A stretch of 64,000 bases of DNA from Pseudo-nitzschia pungens (lineage: Eukaryota > Bacillariophyta > Bacillariophyceae > Bacillariales > Bacillariaceae). The stretch spans positions 1,337,001-1,401,000 of the forward strand of contig CM074758.1 in NCBI GenBank assembly GCA_037355855.1, in the 5' to 3' direction. Below the pieces are notes generated by a model. It was not told the DNA's origin. It worked only from the letters and a program-made list of their open reading frames with translations, and did not search any database. The translations under genes were made by a program, and so were the position numbers. Below, piece after piece: positions 20,477 to 32,650 of this stretch (within the stretch, counting starts at the first letter, position 1; the number at the start of each line of letters is the position of its first letter).

Positions 20477-22243
20477 ATGGCACAAAGGGTGGGCTGCGTG
20501 GAAATGACACCGACATTGCCGGCTTTGAAACGAGGTAATGCCGAAGAAAACGTCACCGCGACTGCCGATCCACGGGATTTCGAAACTTCCAAATCACCGG
20601 GGAAACCGAATGCTATTGCTAGAGCGGAGGGGAAGCCCGCACCTCTCCCGCTGCAATCATCCACCAAATTGGCTCTGATTCCCTTGCGGTCTGTCGCCTC
20701 TTCAAAGAACGCCAAACAGCAGCAAAAGCCGCTCGAAGCCAAACAGTTCCCCATTGTATTGGGCAGGGCCAACTTGTCCCAGTGGTGGTACCAATCTTGC
20801 GATTGCCAGCAATATTATTGTCGCCTTCATTGCCGACCGGTTGCCCAAAACATAGGCAGCTTGTCCAAGGTCATGATTCAAATCGATACGAAAGGAACGG
20901 CGCACATCGTTGGGAAGAACCCACACTTGGTAACTATCATTACTCCGGAGCGTGGAAACAATACCAGCAACAAGAGCAACAACAACGATGCAAAGGAAGC
21001 GGTAGATAACGAGAAAAACGACGAGAAACGAAACGATAGCGACGTGGAAAAGGACGAAAATAAGGGTGATCACCACCAGCCGATTGTTCTGCGTCCCCGC
21101 GATATCCTGAGTATCGGTAGGCGCGATCGGGAACCCTGGATGCGATTTCAAATTGTGGAGAACAGCACCACTGTGAATCCTGCGCAAAAAAACGTTTCGA
21201 AGAAAGCCGCGAACTGCAAACACCGATGCCGGAAACGCTGCGTGCGCCGGAACCGCGGGAGGCGCTGCCGGTGAAGTTGCGACGAAAGGAAAATCGCCAC
21301 AACCAAGAAAACAGGTACCGCCGTTCAATAATAATTACCGCCAGGCTCAAAAGCAGCACCGATCACCGGATGCAGCAATTGCGAATCCGAATAGCTCCAC
21401 ACAACAACGAAACGGACATCACGACGCTCAGCTCCCTGAATGGATCACAACGACAACCACTACAAACACCGGAGCCGGGAAAAGAAACAAGTCATCGTCG
21501 AGCTATCACAACAACTTCGGGGTGACCGATACCAAACAGCAGCAACAGCATCAGGCAATGGTAGCGACATTGACCAAGGCAGCAGCAGCTGCTGGTGCTG
21601 CAGCTGACGCCGATGAAAGAAACAAATCAAAAAAATACTATCGGTGCAATAGCTATTACAACTATTACAATCACGGCAGTTACGACGCCGACTCCAACGC
21701 TCAACGCAGGCGCAGACGATACAACAACTCATCGTTTGCCCCCTATCATCACGGGCTATCTTCTCACAATAATAAGTCGGCAATTCGATCGGCCGAAGAC
21801 CTCTACCACAACGGATCAGTCTCGGAGGGGGGGTCGACTCCAGGGCCACCACAACGATCCACAAATTCACTTGGTTCTCCAAGATTTCGAAACATCGGCA
21901 CGACTCATTCGAGCCGGATCAAAAAGGGGGAAAAGTGCTAGCATAAGGTCAACAGAGACCGGCGGAGGGTGCACACACGACGATGGGGGCGACAAAATTT
22001 CGTCAATGGATGACCAGGGCCCGAGTTCAAGCAAGAGGCGGACGTTTTGCTCGAACGGACCGAAATTTTATAGGCAAACCTCGAGAAGGTAGCATCATCA
22101 CGACCCCCGCAAATGCTTCGACCGTGGCATGCAACGACGGCGAAAAATCGATGGGATTGCTATCCCAAAACTATGCCGCGGCTTTATTGGAAGTGAGCAA
22201 AGCATCCGCGTCGACATCGTTAGAAAAACCAGCAGATAAATAG
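20477..22243 (+). CDS. FHA-like domain protein, frame broken at three homopolymers
   Basis: ATG 20477 is preferred over GTG 20366. Residues about 90-220 resemble an atypical FHA domain: FPIVLGRANLSQWW at the start and VLRPRDILSIGRRD at the end. Three successive +1 switches give one continuous protein-like reading to 22243. They lie at the A7 run 21186-21192, the G5 run 21926-21930 and the G5 run 21985-21989. After the first switch the frame is Asn/Gln/Ser-rich (VPPFNNNYRQAQKQHRSPDA). The end reads GLLSQNYAAALLEVSKASAS. FHA domains bind phosphothreonine, but here the usual Ser/His/Asn core is not evident, so binding is not assured. It is convergent with the zinc-repeat gene. A decayed pseudogene is possible, though all three changes are one added base. 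Confidence 0.55.
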
Positions 22244-22842
22244 ACCAGATGCGATCTTTAATCTTCGGGGATGCTTCAAGGGGATCAAGAATTCGAAGCA
22301 CGCAAGCGAAGACAAGACTAGATCCACTGCAATGGATATGCCGATATTCCAATTAAAAAGTAGTACTGAGCCGCACGAGAAAACTTTTTTTGACGTACAA
22401 AGTATCTGATAATATTATTATAATACGCCATATCATTAGGACTACGTAAACATCATCGATCACATTGGCAATAGTTATGGTTTGTTTTTATGCCGAGAAA
22501 CAAATTTGGTGAAGCGTGTGTCAACGCAGTGATGGCAGCAGTCAAGACGAACACGTTCCGATGCTTTGTTTCGCCTTTTCGAACTGCGATACTATTTGAA
22601 GGTATAGATCAACTTCAATGCCATACTGCTAGTGCTTGTTCTGAAAGAAACATGTTTTGATTAGTACCTTTACATATATTTTGCTAAAATCACGAGTTTT
22701 CGGATGTAATGCACAGAAGTAGCTGCTGCGAATATCAGTAATAGTACAGCCTGGATAAGGATTTCATAGGACCCCCAAGTAAGGTAAAAATATTGTAACA
22801 GACGAGGCAAGGTGCACCTCTAGCAATTCTCGTTTTCCAAAG
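22244..22842. other. Intergenic between convergent genes
   Basis: About 600 bp of A+T-rich 3' flanks. No gene or repeat family member was recognised. Confidence 0.6.
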
Positions 22843-25062
22843 TCACACCATGTCAACAATGAGCTCTGCGCAAGCATTACGACAAAAAGGATACCGTGAG
22901 CACAGTTGCAATGCTTTCGTACCGGGTTGACGAAACTGAATAAATAATGCGAACTTACGTGAAGCTGTACTGCGATGGTGGTGACCCGGTGATTTTTGCG
23001 TGTTTGCGGATATAGCGCCTTCGGAAATGGGTGGGTTTTTTTCTAAGCTTTGTTTTGAAGCATCTGGGGTCAACAAGTCACCAACAGCGTCCACGCTAAT
23101 CTCTTGAAAAATTGACAGCCCACGCGTGTGCCCCGGCTTCTTACCACCCTTCGAACGTGATTTCTTTGATCCAATGATGGTGCAAGTGGGGTTTTCGCCG
23201 GCTTGTTTTTGATCGTGGTGTTTCTTGCACATACCACTAAGAATGGCTTGTTTTGTGCATTGATCAATGGAACATAGCTTCTTTTTTGCTCCATGGGCAA
23301 TGCAACGACCACCTTGAACGGCAACCTTTGTGCAGCCGTCCACCTCACATCGCTTTCGTGCTGGTCCATGCGTACTGCACAGGCCAGCTTTTTTCACGTG
23401 TTTGTTACATCCTGGGTATTTGCATAGTTTGCGCTTCGCACCATGAGATATACAAAGGCCACCCTGTACAACGCGATTCTGGCAGCCCTCTACCGTACAT
23501 TTTCGTCGGACGCGCTTGCTTGTACCTCCAGCCATGAGTTTGCTTGAAACAGGTACGGGGATAGAAGAGTGATGCTTTCCATCACTAGATTCAGTCTTCA
23601 CATGTAAACTATGCTCCGCAGGAGTGCCTGTTGATTCGTGTAGATTCCGTAGAAACGTAGCATCTGCACTATCTTTGATGTTGGTATCAAGTGCACCAAG
23701 AAAAGAAAGGGACGAAGACGTCGAACGATGATGCGCCCCACCGCTTCCGATCGAATCTGCTTGAGATGGTGGACCAAACATTAGAGGAATAAAATTCGAA
23801 AATGAAGACAACTTTCGGTGATGACCTGCTGCTCCTGGGCTGGACCTGGGACCAGGAGCTAGAGTTCGAGTCGTTTCACCTGCTCCAATGCCAGTGATGT
23901 ATGTTTGTACTCCTTGCGTACTACCGCCTCGTGGCCACTGGGGCGGTGCGGGTGGACCCATTATGGCTTCACTAGGTTTTGCCGCTGCTTGTTTGTGATC
24001 AATGCTAGCAACCGTAGGAGATGCTCGGCGGTTTGAGGTATCGGAGTGTGGACGTTCGAGAGTTGGTTGCTGTAACGGAGTGTGCTGTTTTATATAATGA
24101 TCTTGCCCGTGCGGACGGGCATATTGTACAGGGTAGCCGCCAGGTGGTGGAGGAGGATGTGGCGGTGGCGGTGGCCCGTGATGACGCACATACCCGTTGC
24201 TACCCGAATGATGATGGTAATGGTAAGTGTGTGGATACGGCGGCTGTGGATACGATGGATGGGGATAGTATACTGGTCGGGACGGAACTCCTCCAGAAGA
24301 ACTTAGGGAGGAATAATGCCGGTGGTGTGAGGCAGCCGCGGTAAGTTGTGGATGAGTCGGATGAGGCTGAGGAGCAGGTCCATGTACTGTATGATCGAAC
24401 GGTGCAGATGTTTCAATAGGAGATCGACGAAGATTTGGATGTTTGTTCCATGTATGTCTACCAGTCGACGCGGCTTCCAATTCTTCCCTCGAAAAAGCCG
24501 CAGCAGTCAAGGCGTCAAGACCCGAACTATCAATCCGACGATGAGGTTTTCCGCGTTTGACTGAAGTCGAGTTTCCTACCGAATCGATTCTTCGATGAGC
24601 CTGTGCGGGATTCGATGCACCCCCTGAATAATCTCTTCTATGTTTCAAGTCGGACGGCTCTCTTTTTGACAATGTGGTTGCATCTTGAAAATGTTCTGAA
24701 AGATTTTGCTTGTGTCGTCCCATTTGAGAGGTAGCGGAGCTCTTATCAACGTGCATCGTCGATGATTTCTTTCCCGATCCATCATGATCGTCGAAGGAGG
24801 GTTGGATCACTGCTACATCTCCCTGCGCATTGGTATCTTCCTGCTTAAAATTATTCTTCTTTGATTGCTGACCGTCACCCATAACGTTGTATCGATGTTT
24901 GCGGAATGACGAAATATCTATCGGTTCAAACTCTTGTTGGAAATAGCGCGAACCAGTGGAAAAATACTTAGAACTTCGGTCGAAGAGAGCTGATCCAATT
25001 CTGCGATGAGATCGACTCTGATACATGTCAAAGTTGTGAGCAAATGGGGGTGGTTCCATCAT
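22843..25062 (-). CDS. WRKY19-like zinc-repeat protein
   Basis: The frame has 739 residues from ATG 25062 (a second ATG follows at once). The first 480 residues are disordered and rich in Ser, Pro, His and Gly, with a Pro-rich patch (HGPPPPPHPPPPPGGYP) and repeated RRIDS/HRRI motifs. Residues about 525-635 hold four tandem zinc-binding repeats of the form C-x4-C-x8-G-x-C-x2-H (CTVEGCQNRVVQGGLCISHG and three more), the type annotated as WRKY19-like in oomycetes and diatoms. Basic linkers (GAKRKLC) suggest nucleic-acid binding. Near the end a perfect donor GTAAGT (reverse complement of 22953-22958) follows HHRSTAS, so the last 37 residues may be intron read-through and the real end may lie further downstream. 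Probably a nuclear regulator. Confidence 0.75.
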   Translation of the reverse strand: MMEPPPFAHNFDMYQSRSHRRIGSALFDRSSKYFSTGSRYFQQEFEPIDISSFRKHRYNVMGDGQQSKKNNFKQEDTNAQGDVAVIQPSFDDHDGSGKKSSTMHVDKSSATSQMGRHKQNLSEHFQDATTLSKREPSDLKHRRDYSGGASNPAQAHRRIDSVGNSTSVKRGKPHRRIDSSGLDALTAAAFSREELEAASTGRHTWNKHPNLRRSPIETSAPFDHTVHGPAPQPHPTHPQLTAAASHHRHYSSLSSSGGVPSRPVYYPHPSYPQPPYPHTYHYHHHSGSNGYVRHHGPPPPPHPPPPPGGYPVQYARPHGQDHYIKQHTPLQQPTLERPHSDTSNRRASPTVASIDHKQAAAKPSEAIMGPPAPPQWPRGGSTQGVQTYITGIGAGETTRTLAPGPRSSPGAAGHHRKLSSFSNFIPLMFGPPSQADSIGSGGAHHRSTSSSLSFLGALDTNIKDSADATFLRNLHESTGTPAEHSLHVKTESSDGKHHSSIPVPVSSKLMAGGTSKRVRRKCTVEGCQNRVVQGGLCISHGAKRKLCKYPGCNKHVKKAGLCSTHGPARKRCEVDGCTKVAVQGGRCIAHGAKKKLCSIDQCTKQAILSGMCKKHHDQKQAGENPTCTIIGSKKSRSKGGKKPGHTRGLSIFQEISVDAVGDLLTPDASKQSLEKNPPISEGAISANTQKSPGHHHRSTASRKFALFIQFRQPGTKALQLCSRYPFCRNACAELIVDMV

Positions 25063-27543
25063 CGGTTTGTTTTATCCACAGAGGGTCGTTGTCGTGCACC
25101 ATTACCGTCAAATAGAAAAAGTAGCACGGATTTCAACAACAATAGTGAATTGCGGGTGGAGTGGAACGTAGACGTTGGAATGGAGGGGCGAGAGAGGATG
25201 AAAGAGGGAGGTATTTCGGTGAGTCGACACGGATATTAAAGTTGAAAGAGAGTTTGGAAATCGAGAAAATGCGATGATTTATCGGGTCCAAAAGAGAGAC
25301 AAAACACATTTTGTTCAAAAATGTTGGTGAAAACAAAAATTAGGGGGAGTCTCTTTTAGAGTTGAGAGTGATTTTAAAGAAATGAGGCAGACTTCCCCTA
25401 AGTATCACAAATCCGTTGGTAGTTTTTATGGTGGCTATTGTCGCCTTCATGCCCTCCGTGACTGGAAATTGTTTGCAATGACCATGTGCACGCTTTTTTC
25501 AATCAGCAGCGACGTCTAAAGGCCTCGGAGTGTTGCAAACATCAAAACCGAGAACAATCGAGCTGTGATACTCCAATTGGTGTTGCGATGAAATGAAAAA
25601 TGAAATCCGACAGGCCCCTTGCCGCGGTCCGGATCATCCAAGCCGACAAACTGTGATGCAACGAATGATTTCCATAGTTCTGCAAGCAAACACCTCACCT
25701 TTGTCTCTTCACGAGGTCAGAGCTATCAGTTCGATAATGCTCAACGAGAGCGAAGTGCTGTCGTTGCAATGTTTGTGAGACGATATCGCAACTGGATTGA
25801 AAGAAGGTAGGCGCTTTGTACCCGTAATCAACCACGGTAAGATCTTACTGTATTGCAAAACGTGCCGCGGACATACCGGTAGCCGTGAGCACTCCTTTTT
25901 TTCATTGTTGTTTTTCCCTCTACGGTATCAGAACGGTTCCCGGCTCGTACCGTATGCTCCGGCAAAACCGTTTGATAACGGATAAAACTTCTTACCAAAT
26001 TGTCGCAACCGTTCGTGGTCGTGCGTTATGTAACGTGGGGCATAAGCAACTGCAAATCAACAATGTCTCTTCCGATGGATATTGCGCGCTGCTTTTCGCA
26101 CGATTGAGGGCCGCGACAAATTTGACCCAATGAAAACAAAAAAGGTCTATTTTTTTCGATGTAGAAATTACACGTTTCAATAGCTCTCTTCGTAGAGTGT
26201 TGTCGTCTACGTAAGGTTATTGTACGTGGTACCCTAAGAGATACCACGATGTACCAAGTCTAACAGTATGAATACCATGTTCAATGTATCGGTAAGATTA
26301 CGTGGTAAGATCTTAAGGCTATGGTTCAAGAAATACGGTACAAGTAATTTGTCCGCTTCATTCGTTACAGTAAGTAAGGTTACCGGTACAAGTACCGTAC
26401 GAAGTATTATTTTTCGCACCAGTACCTCGTAGTCAGCATGCTAGTAGTAGCGGCCTCATCAAGTAGCAAAAAAGGCTTCACAATCATCAGCAGTTGGAGG
26501 ACGAATTCAGTAGTTCTTACGTAACTACAAACCCCTTGCCAATTTCAAACATGGAATCCTGTAGGTCATCCTCCCCGTATTGATGTTCCCAAATACGCCC
26601 CAACACAAGAATAGATTAGTAGTAGTAGTAGTAGTAATGCAGTCATCAGGATTTTAAAACAATTTGTACTACTATGATCCTTCTTGTTTCCTCCTGCTGT
26701 TCTACAATTCTTAGTAATTAGTAGAAGCACCGTAATTGGGAAGAAGAAGAGGACCAACAGGAGCGCTCTCCTCGTCTTTTGATACTCCTCCATCACAGTA
26801 TCTCTTTCTTTGATACTTGCCACTAGTACTAGTAGTAATGTTTCTGTTTCATGTTGACAACAAGCCAAAAAGGACGAATAAGAAGTACTACCTGTCATAC
26901 TACTTGTAGTGGCAGTTGTCAAATACTTTGTACTACTTTCACTTCGTAGTAGAAGCCTTACAATGTCACGTGGTGTGAGTAAATTGTAAATTTACGTATG
27001 TTGTGCCTCCTCCTTCTTACTTTTTGTTCTCGTTTATGAATTATCCTATCCTAAACTCTCTTTGATTGAGGCGACGATTAAGTCTGGTTACAGACTGAGT
27101 AGCTTTTAACCACCTTCGGTAGCTTTGGTGGATTTTCCTACTTCAATAAGTATATTACTTCGTAGTATTAGTATTATTATTATGAATTATCCTATCCTAC
27201 TAGTAGAGTACCGTACAAGATTCAAGATACCAGGTAATGTCACGGTAAGGTTACCGTAACCTTACCGGTACTCGTACGTGCTTCGTATCTTTTTGCGACA
27301 CCTGAAGAAATTGCTCTCTGATTGATTCTTGGTACAAGTAAATAATTACAGTAAGGTTACTTCGTGCTACTAACCGATAACATTCCAACCTTTTTGGATG
27401 AAGAATACCTTGCTTTGTTATCATTACTACTACTATTACGAAATATTTTTCATACAACGTGTTACGAAGAACATTTCCATCGCCCATCGATGGAATAAAA
27501 TTGCGGTTGCATAGATGATTCCTGCTGCCGCCATCGTTATCTA
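25063..27543. other. Repeat-rich intergenic region without a supported gene
   Basis: About 2.5 kb. AAGGTTAC motifs occur at 26374, 27245-27265 (palindromic pair) and 27351, with ACCGGTA runs and TAGTAG microsatellites near 26613-26637. Frames at 26566-26922 (TTG start, Leu-rich) and 27251-27556 have no family resemblance. Confidence 0.65.
27245..27265. repeat. Palindromic GTAAGGTTAC pair
   Basis: GTAAGGTTAC, one C, then its exact reverse complement. Same design as 14006-14026, and followed directly by CGGTAC. Confidence 0.8.
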
Positions 27544-30280
27544 CTAATATGAGCATGCCCCTGTTTCGGCGCTACAGCATACATCGCAGCATTCGCATGT
27601 CACCAAAGGTTGTCCCGTGGACGGATCCGGAAGACAGTCTGCTTGGAGGTATTCCAACATGTGTTCCTCCTTGAGATTGCAGATACTCGATGAGATCGAT
27701 CCCGTTAGCATGTTACCATCCAACCACACGGTTCTCAGGTTGGTCATGGCGCTCATTGCGACCGGTACCGTCCCCGTGAATCCGTTGCCGCTGATGCGCA
27801 GACTTTGTAGGTTTTCGAGTTTTGTGATGTTGGAACTGATTGTTCCGGTGAAACTCGACCGATACAGATCGAGACGCCACAATTGGCCCATGTCATAAAT
27901 CTCGTCCGGAATTGTTCCCTCGAGAGAAGTATCGCTCAGACGGAGATCGGTCAAGTAGTTCGAGAGTTTTCCCAACTCGGTAGGGATGGTCCCAGTCAAT
28001 TCGGAATTGCCGTGCAACCATAGCTCGTTAATGTGCATGTTGCCAAACTCAGTAGGGATGGTGCCTTTGAGGGCGTTTTTGTGAAATCTCATGAATGCTG
28101 TTGATGCAGTTACAGGGAGGATGGTGTGTGTATTGTTCGGGCAAATCAACGGAGAGAGATAGACCGAAAGAATAAAGCATTGCGAGAATGGTGTGAGTCC
28201 GAGCAAGTCTGCGCTATGGATCGTGCCAAGTGAAGACACGGCTAGGATTAATTTGTCACACCAGACCATGGGATGCTATGAGACACGCCGCCGCCAATAC
28301 GGACCGTGCCACTACTAGCACAGAACACGACGGAACAGCACTGCACTTACCGAGTGATCTGGCCCTCGCGCATTCCGGGGGCAAGGTACCAGAAAGTTGG
28401 TTCTTGTAGAGGAACATGCCCTTGATGTTTCGGAAATCGCCAATGCTGGAAGGGATTTGCCCGGTGAGAAAGTTTCCCGCCACGTTCAACAGCTGGAGGT
28501 TCCGGGCGGAGGACCAGCTGTTTGGAAACGTCCCAGTGAATTCGTTGTTGTGCATCTCGATGTGGATGAGATGCTTCATCCGACCAAAGCTTTCGGGGAG
28601 TGGCCCGGTAAACCTGTTCCATTGCATTCCAACGGTCTGAATATAGCGCAGCTTGGAAAAACTCTCGGGAAAAGTTCCTTGGATGTCTTGTCCGTGCAAA
28701 TCGATGAGTCGAATGTTTTTCAGATCGTCGCAGGTAACCCCAGCCCATTCGCACTCGTGCACCGAGCTAAGCCACCGTTGCGCTGGGACTGTGCGAGCAA
28801 CGAAAGAAGGTGCAAGACGATTGGACAGAAAGAAAGCAGTGAGCATTTTATTGCTCGCCTGCATGATAAAAAAGTCGATACGCTCAGACGCAATCGCGGC
28901 AGAACATCGACTACACCACGAACTAGACACGTCGAACAACTCTCCATGCGATTCGATCACATTCCATTCCATTTCATTTCATTTCATTCCATCTCGTGGT
29001 ACTCACAAGGTTCAAATTCCAACGGATCAATGCCGGATACCTTCAAGAACTCGCACGCTTCTGTCTCGTTGTCGGACGGGTCGAGGCTCTGTTGGTTGCA
29101 CGACCGCCAATTTCCAACCTGGTGTGTATCGAAGTAAAAAGTAGCCACCAGAAATCGCTGAATGAAATTGAGGTCGGTGGGCTCGACCTGGGCCGCATCG
29201 TCGTGAATGATCCATTCCTTGGCCAGGTATTCCGGAGAGGTTGGGTCGTTGAGTTTCTGCGATCCAACCTCCAGTTCGAGCTGTTCCATGTAATCCATGG
29301 TGCATCTCGCACACGTCGGAGCATCTGTGGGGATTCCCTGGTCGTCCAGTTGCTGTTGGTCGAGAATAGCCAGGACCCCGATCGAACAGGCGGTCACAAT
29401 GATGAGCAAAATGCAACCCAAGAGCCCATACACGCGGAAGCGTTGGTTCCTGTAAACGGGAAGCTTGATAGCATCCGGATCGTATTCGACAGCGGACGGA
29501 ATGAATACGTCCTCCTCGTGAACCGCAACAGCGACCGCTAGACCATCGTTGCTGTCCTCTTTGTCTTTGTCATCGAGGGATTGGTTCCTGTCGTCCACGA
29601 GTTGTGGTGCTTCCACGAGACCCGTGTTGGCATTGCTGGAAGTCGTTGGGTACTTGACCTGTTTGTCGCCACCCGCAACGCGGGCAGCCGACCTTGACAC
29701 GGGAGAGGAGGATTTCTTGGCCAGTATGGCGGACGCTCTGCTCCCCGATTCCGCCGTGGCAGCCCCCGCTGCGGAAATGGAAGCCGAGGCGGCGTCCTTC
29801 ATCTTCTTGGCGATGATGGAAGCCCTGTTGCCCCCACCGGTGGAAGAAACCGCCCCCGGTACCGTTGCTGGTGCAGTGCGTTGCTGTTGGGTCTTGGCGA
29901 GTTTCCGGGCAATGACATCGTCTCTCTTGCCGGTGGTGCGACCGGCCCGGGCGCGTTCCTTGGCAGCCACATCGGCTTCCAGTCGGTTGAGTCGGTTGCT
30001 GTTGCTAGAGCTGGCAGTGGCAGTGGCAGTGGGTTGCTTTCCCGAGACCCGGCCGGCCCGGGCCTTTTCCTTGGCGGCAATGTCGGCCTCCATCCGGTTC
30101 AGGCGCTTGACGGCCGTGAAACTGCTTCCGATCGAAGAAGCCTGGGATTGCGAGGCGCTCGAGGACAAAACGGAAGGATTTCGCTTGGTCACAGAAGCAG
30201 AAATAGCGGTAACCTTGGGTGCCCTGCCCCTGGCCTTGGCTGCGACTTCTTCTTCCAACCGCTCCAGCTTGGTGGCATTC

Positions 30281-30317
<37 letters not shown>

Positions 30318-30861
30318 CTTCGATGGCAGAACTCGTTGGGCGAACCGGAGCGGGCCGCTTGTGTTGGTGCTTGGCGCTGCGACGACCTCGGGACTTGGCC
30401 ATGGCGTCCGACATGTCCCGAGCGGTGGCATCCGCGGCGGAAGAAGCACTGTTGGTGCTGGCAGAGGCACCGCTTCCACCGGTGGAACCCGGGGGTGGAG
30501 GCTTTCGATAGGCACCCGAGGCGACGGCACTCTTCCTGGCGGCCTTGGCTTTCTGCTTGGACGCACGATCGCTGGTTGCATTGATGTTGGCGTTGGCGTT
30601 GACGTTGGCGTTGCCATTGCCATTGCTTGCGGCGTGCATAACTCCCTTTTGGCGCTGTCCGGCAATCTGCCGGTCCAGCAGGGCTGCGGCCGCGGCTGTT
30701 TCCATCGTTGCGGCGGTACCGGAAGAGAGGATGGATCGGTTGTCGTTGCCAGAAAGCTTGCCGTAGTCTTTCGCTTCGTCTTGTCTCTTCGCATTTTGGG
30801 GTTGACTTTGCCGTTGAGACCGGGGAGGAGGCTTCTTTTGCGCTCTGTCGTTCGGGTGCAT
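27544..30861 (-). CDS. Single-span membrane LRR protein with disordered N-terminus (3 exons)
   Basis: Exons are 30861-29007, about 28788-28351 and 28097-27544. Donors are GTGAGT and GTAAGT; the acceptors end CGCACAG (an acceptor 6 bases further in also fits) and ATCAACAG. All joins keep phase and give 948 residues. Residues 1-470 are disordered, Ala/Ser/Lys-rich, with three copies of a short motif (RLNRLEADVAAKERARAGR, RLNRMEADIAAKEKARAGR, KLERLEEEVAAKARGRAPK). A membrane span (LLGCILLIIVTACSIGVLAI) follows. The extracellular part begins like plant LRR receptors (ECEWAGVTCDDLKNIRLIDL) and carries about a dozen LRRs with GTIP/GTFP motifs, ending in a Cys-rich cap (CECCDVCCS). There is no kinase domain. 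Expanded LRR families of this form occur in pennate diatoms; a cell-surface role is likely, the ligand unknown. Confidence 0.85.
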
Positions 30862-32650
30862 TGTGGAAAGTGTCGCAGCCTGGCTCGATTCTACAGGTCT
30901 GGTATGGTATGGTCAGGTCTGGTCTAGCAGTCTGGTTTGGTCTTTTCGTGGGGATTACAGGTATTCGAAACAACTTTGTGAGAAAGGAATAGAGAGTCTG
31001 AGCATGCAGGAATAGTTCATCTTGCTTTTGGCGTTCCTCCAGATTAGTTTGACCAACTTACACTCTCAAAACTGTTGAAAAGGATTCGATTGGACTCGAT
31101 CGGTGATGCGAGTTGGAGGTTTACCTCTGGATTAGTGATGAAATAATGTTGTTGTTCAACAAACAGTTGGTTGTTGAAACTCTAACTGTGACGATGATAA
31201 AGCATCAGCGAATGCAATCGCAACTCTGTGCGATACAATATCTATGAGTGTTAGAGCGTTTTGGGAGCTTCAAGTTGTAAATTGCGGTTCTAGTCGTGCG
31301 CAGTGTACTGCACAATGGTGCAAACTTGCAAAGAAGCCCGAATCGATGTGACGATCTCCTTCTCACCTTGTTTCGGTGAAGGTATCGGGCGAGCGACTGG
31401 TGGCTTTTTTTGATGAGAATAGCAAACAGAACGAACGAACGAACGAATGTTCGGACGATTTTGCGCTGACTCGTCGCCACGCACGAACTGCGGTGCGGCC
31501 CTCCGATAGGATCGACGATCGGATTCGATTCGATTGTTCCATGACAGAACATTGTTTCGCCATGCAGTACGGTACCGGTACCGGATCACGCTCGGGATTA
31601 TTCTGTGACGCAACTGGTCTTGCGAAGAAACAGGAACCGGCCAAAGGATTCCGACAGCAGCTGCTTGGTTTGCTTCATCCATGCAAGAACAATGGGGATG
31701 AGATCCTAGGGGGCAATACGAACGGATCGTGAAGAAATTCGTGGAGCCCGGAGAAGATTCACGGGAGTAATCTTTGGTTTCTAACTCCTATCGTTACTAT
31801 CTACGTAATGTATGTGTACGTACGCCGTACGCAAGAGTCAACATCGTTGCCGCCTGCCGCACCGGTAAGGTTACCGTATTCCCTCCACCCTGAACCCTTC
31901 GTGAATGAAGGAATGAATGAATCATATCTCAACAATCAATCCTCAGTCAAAACCAACAAATCAAAAAATCATCATCAGAATCAATCAAAAGCAATCGGTC
32001 GCCATCAACAAAAAATAAACAGAAGAAAATCATACCGGTATCAGTACAGCACCATCGTTATCGAACACCGCAGTGATGTAGGTCCTACGTACCCTACTGT
32101 ACCATACACTACGTCCGTCCTTTCGTGTGGTCAATCAATCTACAACACAGCAGTAAAAACCGATCGTTCTCTTGAGCACGGATTACAACCGTCTTTTGAA
32201 ATCCTTTGGAGATCCGAGCACGCACGAGAAGAGATCTACCAGCAATTCATCGCATGGCATATCGCATATCTTTCGAAAGGTGAATCAACCGGAACTTCAC
32301 AGAACACTACAATTCATCTGCCCTACCGCGACGGACGCGTTGGCCTGGATTCATTGAGCGCTAAAGACCGCACTCTCGGCACACGTCCACTGCAAAGACA
32401 ACCAATACTACCAGGACACAACAAGCGAGCGAGCAAGCAGGCAACGAATCAATATTCTGGCGTGCTTTCGGTCGACAATGCACAAAGAATTGCGAGCTCT
32501 GAACTATCTGTGCGATTAGCGTTTCCAATTCAATTGGGTATTGGCAAGCCGGAGGACAAGAGACCACTAGCAACAGCTTGGACCGTGACGGAAACTCAGA
32601 AACAACACATACACAAACGCATAAATCTACAAAAGTCACGACAGAAAACG
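30862..32650. promoter_or_regulatory. Divergent intergenic region (LRR gene / SpoU methyltransferase)
   Basis: This region lies between divergent ATGs. It holds ACGAACGA repeats (about 31430-31447), TACCGGTACCGG at about 31571, and GTAAGGTTAC at 31865. It is open in the SpoU frame from 31808, but that extension is Gln/Asn/Ser/Lys-rich low-complexity sequence and is treated as untranslated. Confidence 0.5.

Noticed and set aside
26566..26922. Leu-rich 118-codon minus-strand frame
   Set aside because: TTG start; hydrophobic runs come from TAGTAG and AGGAGGA repeats.
31808..32650. 281-codon N-terminal extension of the SpoU methyltransferase
   Set aside because: It is low-complexity and lies upstream of an internal ATG that begins a signal peptide, which would be non-functional if internal.
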